Shown here piece after piece: positions 61,096 to 64,000 of a DNA stretch of 64,000 nt. A model generated the notes under the pieces. The model was not told where the DNA came from. It ran no database searches and saw only the letters and a list, made by a program, of their open reading frames with translations. Each line of letters starts with the position of its first letter. Position 1 is the first letter of the stretch. The translations under genes and the position numbers were made by a program. The stretch lies in assembly GCF_003234115.2 (NCBI RefSeq), contig NZ_CP126251.1:248001-312000 (forward strand), given 5' to 3'. The stretch is from Curtobacterium sp. MCPF17_002. Its GTDB lineage: Bacteria; Actinomycetota; Actinomycetes; Actinomycetales; Microbacteriaceae.

Positions 61096-62157
61096 CTACT
61101 GCGGGTTGTCGGCGAGCCAGGCCGGCACGTCGTCGGAGCGCAGCGCCTGGGAGAGCGACTGCACGGCGAGCGTGTTCACGGAGACGTAGGACTGCCCGTC
61201 CGGGGACGTCCCACCGCCGGCAGTCGGCATCGTGAACGTGTGCAGGTCGTCCGTGCGTGCGTCGCGGAGGGACCAACCGAGACCGATCAGGGTCGGGAAG
61301 TCCAGGCCGGCGTCGACGGCGAGGTGCTCGCTCGTGGCGGTGACGAAGTCCTGGATGCGACCGGGGTTCGTGATGGTCCCCCGTGACAGCACACCGTCGA
61401 GCACCCCGCGCATGAACGCCTGCTGGTTCCGCACGCGCGTGTGGTCGGCGTCGGCGAAGGCGTGTCGCTCGCGGACGAACGCCAGGGCCGAGTCGCCGTC
61501 GAGGCGGTTCGCGCCCGCCGTGTACTCGTGCCCCTGCGCGGAGAAGGCCGTCGGCGAGTTCACCGTGACCCCGCCGAGCGCGTCGGTCATTCCCTTGAAC
61601 CCCTCGAAGTCGATCTCGGCGACGTGGTCGATGCGGACGTCGAGGAGCTGCTCGACGGTCTGCACTGTCAACGGCACGCCGCCCCAGGAGTACGCGGCGT
61701 TGATCTTCGCGTTGCCGTGTCCGGGGACGTCCACCCACGAGTCGCGCATGATCGACATGAGGTACACGCCCTTCCGGTCCGCGGGGACGTGCGCGAGCAT
61801 CAGGGCGTCGGAGCGACCGTCAGGGGCGCGCTCCCCGTCCGCACCGCGGGTCCCGCGCGAGTCCGAGCCGATGAGCAGGATGTTCTCGGCACCCTTCGAG
61901 GCGGCGGGCCGGGAGCCGCTCGGGAACGGGTCCGCGATGACGTCCTTGCCGGCGTCGTAGCTGCGGGCGAGGCCGCCGACGAAGACGCTGGCGACCACGG
62001 CGATCACGGCGGCGATGCCGACGAGCGAGCCGAGCGTCGCGACGACCGCGACGAGGAAGGGGCGCTTCCGCTTCCGGGACGGTCCTCCGGGGGCGGGGAC
62101 GGCTGCGGTCCCCTCGGCTGTTTCGGCGGCTCGGCGGGCGGCTCGGCGCTCAGACAT
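61096..62157 (-). CDS. LytR-CpsA-Psr (LCP) family glycopolymer ligase
   Basis: A 353-residue protein with one membrane segment (about residues 34-58) and an extracellular LCP domain. Polyprenyl phosphate-binding Arg and Asp residues are visible in LLIGSDSR, SIMRDSWVDVPG and FVRERHAFADADHTRVRNQQ. LCP enzymes attach teichoic-acid-like or other glycopolymers to peptidoglycan. There is no C-terminal LytR_C domain. Confidence 0.92.
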   Translation of the reverse strand: MSERRAARRAAETAEGTAAVPAPGGPSRKRKRPFLVAVVATLGSLVGIAAVIAVVASVFVGGLARSYDAGKDVIADPFPSGSRPAASKGAENILLIGSDSRGTRGADGERAPDGRSDALMLAHVPADRKGVYLMSIMRDSWVDVPGHGNAKINAAYSWGGVPLTVQTVEQLLDVRIDHVAEIDFEGFKGMTDALGGVTVNSPTAFSAQGHEYTAGANRLDGDSALAFVRERHAFADADHTRVRNQQAFMRGVLDGVLSRGTITNPGRIQDFVTATSEHLAVDAGLDFPTLIGLGWSLRDARTDDLHTFTMPTAGGGTSPDGQSYVSVNTLAVQSLSQALRSDDVPAWLADNPQ

Positions 62158-62220
62158 CGGGGCTCCTGCGGGTCGGGTCGGTCCTGGTACCGACCAGGTC
62201 AGCCTACCGCATGCGGAATA

Positions 62221-62649
62221 TCACACGCCAGTGGATCGGCTACGCGATGACCCGCTCCGTTCGAGCAGCGTGGTGAGCGCATCCCGGAGGGCTGCGTCGT
62301 CGGGCAGCACGTCGCGCTCGATGTGCCGGGCGGTCTCCCACGCCTGACGACCGTGCTCGGTCACCGTGACGATCCGTCGTCGTCGGTCCTCGGGGTGCGG
62401 GGACCGCTCGACCAGGCCGTCGCGTTCCATCCGCTCGAGGGTGCGCGACATGGTCTGCGGTTGCACGCGCGCCGCCCGGGCGAGGGTGTCGGCGCCCGTG
62501 GGGCCGGTGCGGATGAGGATGTCGATGGCGATGAGTGCGGCGTGGGGCAGCCCGATCGCCCGGAGTCGCTCGTCCCAGTCCCGTTCGACGGCCCGCGCCG
62601 CTGCCGAGAGGAGGCGGCCGAGGGGCCAGCCGTCGGGGGCGTCGTCCAT
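62221..62649 (-). CDS. MarR family transcriptional regulator
   Basis: A 142-residue regulator with HTH (TGADTLARAARVQPQTMSRTLE) and wing SPHPEDRRRRIVTV. It is divergent from an MMPL exporter with 77 bases between, containing a perfect 20-bp palindrome. TAGACT (62657-62662) is 7 bases before the ATG, which suggests a leaderless mRNA. It probably represses the exporter. Confidence 0.9.
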   Translation of the reverse strand: MDDAPDGWPLGRLLSAAARAVERDWDERLRAIGLPHAALIAIDILIRTGPTGADTLARAARVQPQTMSRTLERMERDGLVERSPHPEDRRRRIVTVTEHGRQAWETARHIERDVLPDDAALRDALTTLLERSGSSRSRSTGV

Positions 62650-62688
62650 GGGGCTGAGTCTACGGGCGCAGTTCCACCCGTTCGTCGG

Positions 62689-62719
62689 GTAGTCAGCATG
62701 CTGACTACTGGAGTACGCT
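62689..62719 (+). promoter_or_regulatory. 20-bp palindromic operator and -10 box of the MMPL gene
   Basis: GTAGTCAGCATGCTGACTAC (62689-62708) is a perfect palindrome. TACGCT (62714-62719) right behind it is a -10 box 7 bases before the GTG start of the MMPL gene, so a bound MarR dimer would occupy the spacer and -35 region. Confidence 0.85.
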
Positions 62720-62726
62720 CACGGTC

Positions 62727-64000
62727 GTGTCCCGCTTCCTCCGCATCGTCCTCCCCGCGCTCGTCATCGTCGCCTGGCTCGCGATCGCCTCCGTCGGCGG
62801 CCCGTACTTCGGGAAGATCTCCGAGGTCTCGACGAACGACCAGACCTCGTTCCTGCCCGCATCGGCCGACGCGACGAAGGTGCAGGAGCGCTCGTCCGAG
62901 TTCCGGCAGGCCTCGGGTGCACCCGCGATCATCGTGCTCTCCCGCGACACCGGACTGACCGCGGCGGACAGCGCCGCGGCGGACACGCTCGCCACGCAGC
63001 TCGGCGACCGTGACGACGTGCAGGGCGTCAGCCCGGTGATCCCGAGCGAGGACGGCGACGCGGTCGAGATCGTCGCGACGCTCACCCAGACGGCGGAGAC
63101 CGGGGACGCCGTCGAGGCGATCCGGGCAGACGTCGACGACGCGCTGCCGTCCGGACTGCAGGGGTACGTCACCGGACCGGCCGGGTTCACCGCCGACCTC
63201 ACCGAGGCGTTCGCCGGCATCGACGGGCTGCTGCTCGGGGTGGCGCTCGCCGCGGTGTTCGTGATCCTCATCATCGTGTACCGATCACCGCTCCTGCCGA
63301 TCCTCGTGCTCGGCACCGCGACGTTCGCCCTGTGCGCGTCGATCCTCGTGGTGTGGTGGCTCGCGAAGGCCGAGATCGTCACCGTGAACGGCCAGGTGCA
63401 GGGCATCCTGTCGATCCTCGTCATCGGGGCCGCGACCGATTACGCACTCCTCTACACGTCACGTTTCCGTGAGGCCCTCCGCGACCACCGCACCGGCTGG
63501 GACGCCACGAAGGCCGCGCTCCGGGGGAGCCTCGAGCCGATCCTCGCCTCGGGCGGGACGGTCATCGTCGGGGTGCTCTGCCTGCTGCTGTCCGACCTCA
63601 ACTCGAACAAGGCGCTCGGACCCGTCGCGGCGATCGGCATCGCCTTCAGCCTGCTCGCCGCCCTCACCCTGCTGCCGGCGCTGCTGCTCGCGTTCCGTCG
63701 CGCCGCGTTCTGGCCGCTCCGCCCCGCGTACGGCAGCGACCACCCCGTCGTGACCGGCCCCGGGGCCCGTGGCGTCTGGGCGGGGGTCGGTCGCCTCGTC
63801 GCCCGGCGCTCGCGCACCGTCTGGATCGTCTGCACGGTGGCGCTCCTCGCGATGGGGACCGGTCTCGTCGGGCTCAAGGCCGACGGGGTCCCGCAGAGCG
63901 ACCTCGTCATCGGGAGCTCGCAGGCACGCGACGGTCAGGACGTGCTCGCCGACCACTTCGCCGGCGGTTCCGGCAGCCCGGCGCAGGTCATCGGCGCCGA
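62727..64000 (+). CDS. MMPL/RND family transporter (runs off right edge)
   Basis: The first 424 residues of an MMPL exporter. A first membrane segment (about 5-22), an extracytoplasmic domain (25-165), five clustered segments (about 168-325, with the proton-relay motif GAATDYALLYTSRFRE) and the start of the second half (segment near 370) can be seen. Such proteins export lipids, siderophores or drugs. The GTG start is implied by the -10 box 7 bases upstream and the absence of a ribosome site. Confidence 0.88.
   Translation, partial: MSRFLRIVLPALVIVAWLAIASVGGPYFGKISEVSTNDQTSFLPASADATKVQERSSEFRQASGAPAIIVLSRDTGLTAADSAAADTLATQLGDRDDVQGVSPVIPSEDGDAVEIVATLTQTAETGDAVEAIRADVDDALPSGLQGYVTGPAGFTADLTEAFAGIDGLLLGVALAAVFVILIIVYRSPLLPILVLGTATFALCASILVVWWLAKAEIVTVNGQVQGILSILVIGAATDYALLYTSRFREALRDHRTGWDATKAALRGSLEPILASGGTVIVGVLCLLLSDLNSNKALGPVAAIGIAFSLLAALTLLPALLLAFRRAAFWPLRPAYGSDHPVVTGPGARGVWAGVGRLVARRSRTVWIVCTVALLAMGTGLVGLKADGVPQSDLVIGSSQARDGQDVLADHFAGGSGSPAQVIGA

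Overview
This window is about 71% G+C chromosomal DNA from a high-GC Gram-positive bacterium, most likely a member of Microbacteriaceae close to Curtobacterium. That is an inference from gene content (Mrp antiporter, LCP and Rpf-like cell wall proteins, many MarR regulators, MFS and ABC importers), from strong GC codon bias, and from many apparently leaderless starts. I see no rRNA, tRNA, CRISPR, phage or insertion sequence. Genes are dense, with about 65 intact genes, two partial genes at the edges (GH31 on the left, MMPL on the right) and two broken ones.

Layout. 1-3968: an oligosaccharide ABC importer with a GH31 hydrolase behind a promoter carrying a LacI-type operator. 4083-13407: small metabolic, redox and repair genes (MarR/SDR pair, cupin, FemAB-like, hydrolase, MetE-like, two aldo/keto reductases, MsrA, DUF1264). 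13531-16111: a cassette of a SipW-type (Ser/His) signal peptidase flanked by two secreted proteins that carry the same unusual signal motif; a Fic remnant follows. 16545-20137: MFS exporter, M20 dipeptidase and TetR. 20151-30226: divergent peptide-import island (ROK repressor, M81 metallopeptidase, CutC on one side; OppA, OppB, OppC, fused OppDF and a ROK kinase on the other). 30404-46452: short stress, redox and efflux units, several with a regulator transcribed divergently from its target and palindromic operators between them (MarR/quinone oxidoreductase, SoxR, PoxB, MFS pumps, pyroglutamyl peptidase). 46489-54199: C4-dicarboxylate transporter and a six-gene Mrp Na+/H+ antiporter operon with MrpA and MrpB fused. 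54309-58767: zinc-free alcohol dehydrogenase with a decapitated MarR, then a sugar-acid type locus (two SDRs, GntR, SMP-30 lactonase). 58804-64000: RlmC, a LysM/Rpf-like lytic protein with a structured leader, an LCP protein, and a MarR/MMPL efflux pair.

Two features run through the whole window. First, a family of hairpins built on the arm CTGGAGGCGCGG or CGGACGGGAGGCGCGG recurs at about eleven places, usually just after stop codons, once as a perfect 48-bp palindrome and once spanning exactly the two stop codons of convergent genes; degraded copies appear inside two coding regions. Second, at least thirteen genes, many of them regulators, have a TANNNT -10 box placed 6-7 nt before the start codon, which points to leaderless mRNAs. 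The best candidate for an under-described system is the signal peptidase cassette at 13616-16111; the import island at 20151-30226 is second.
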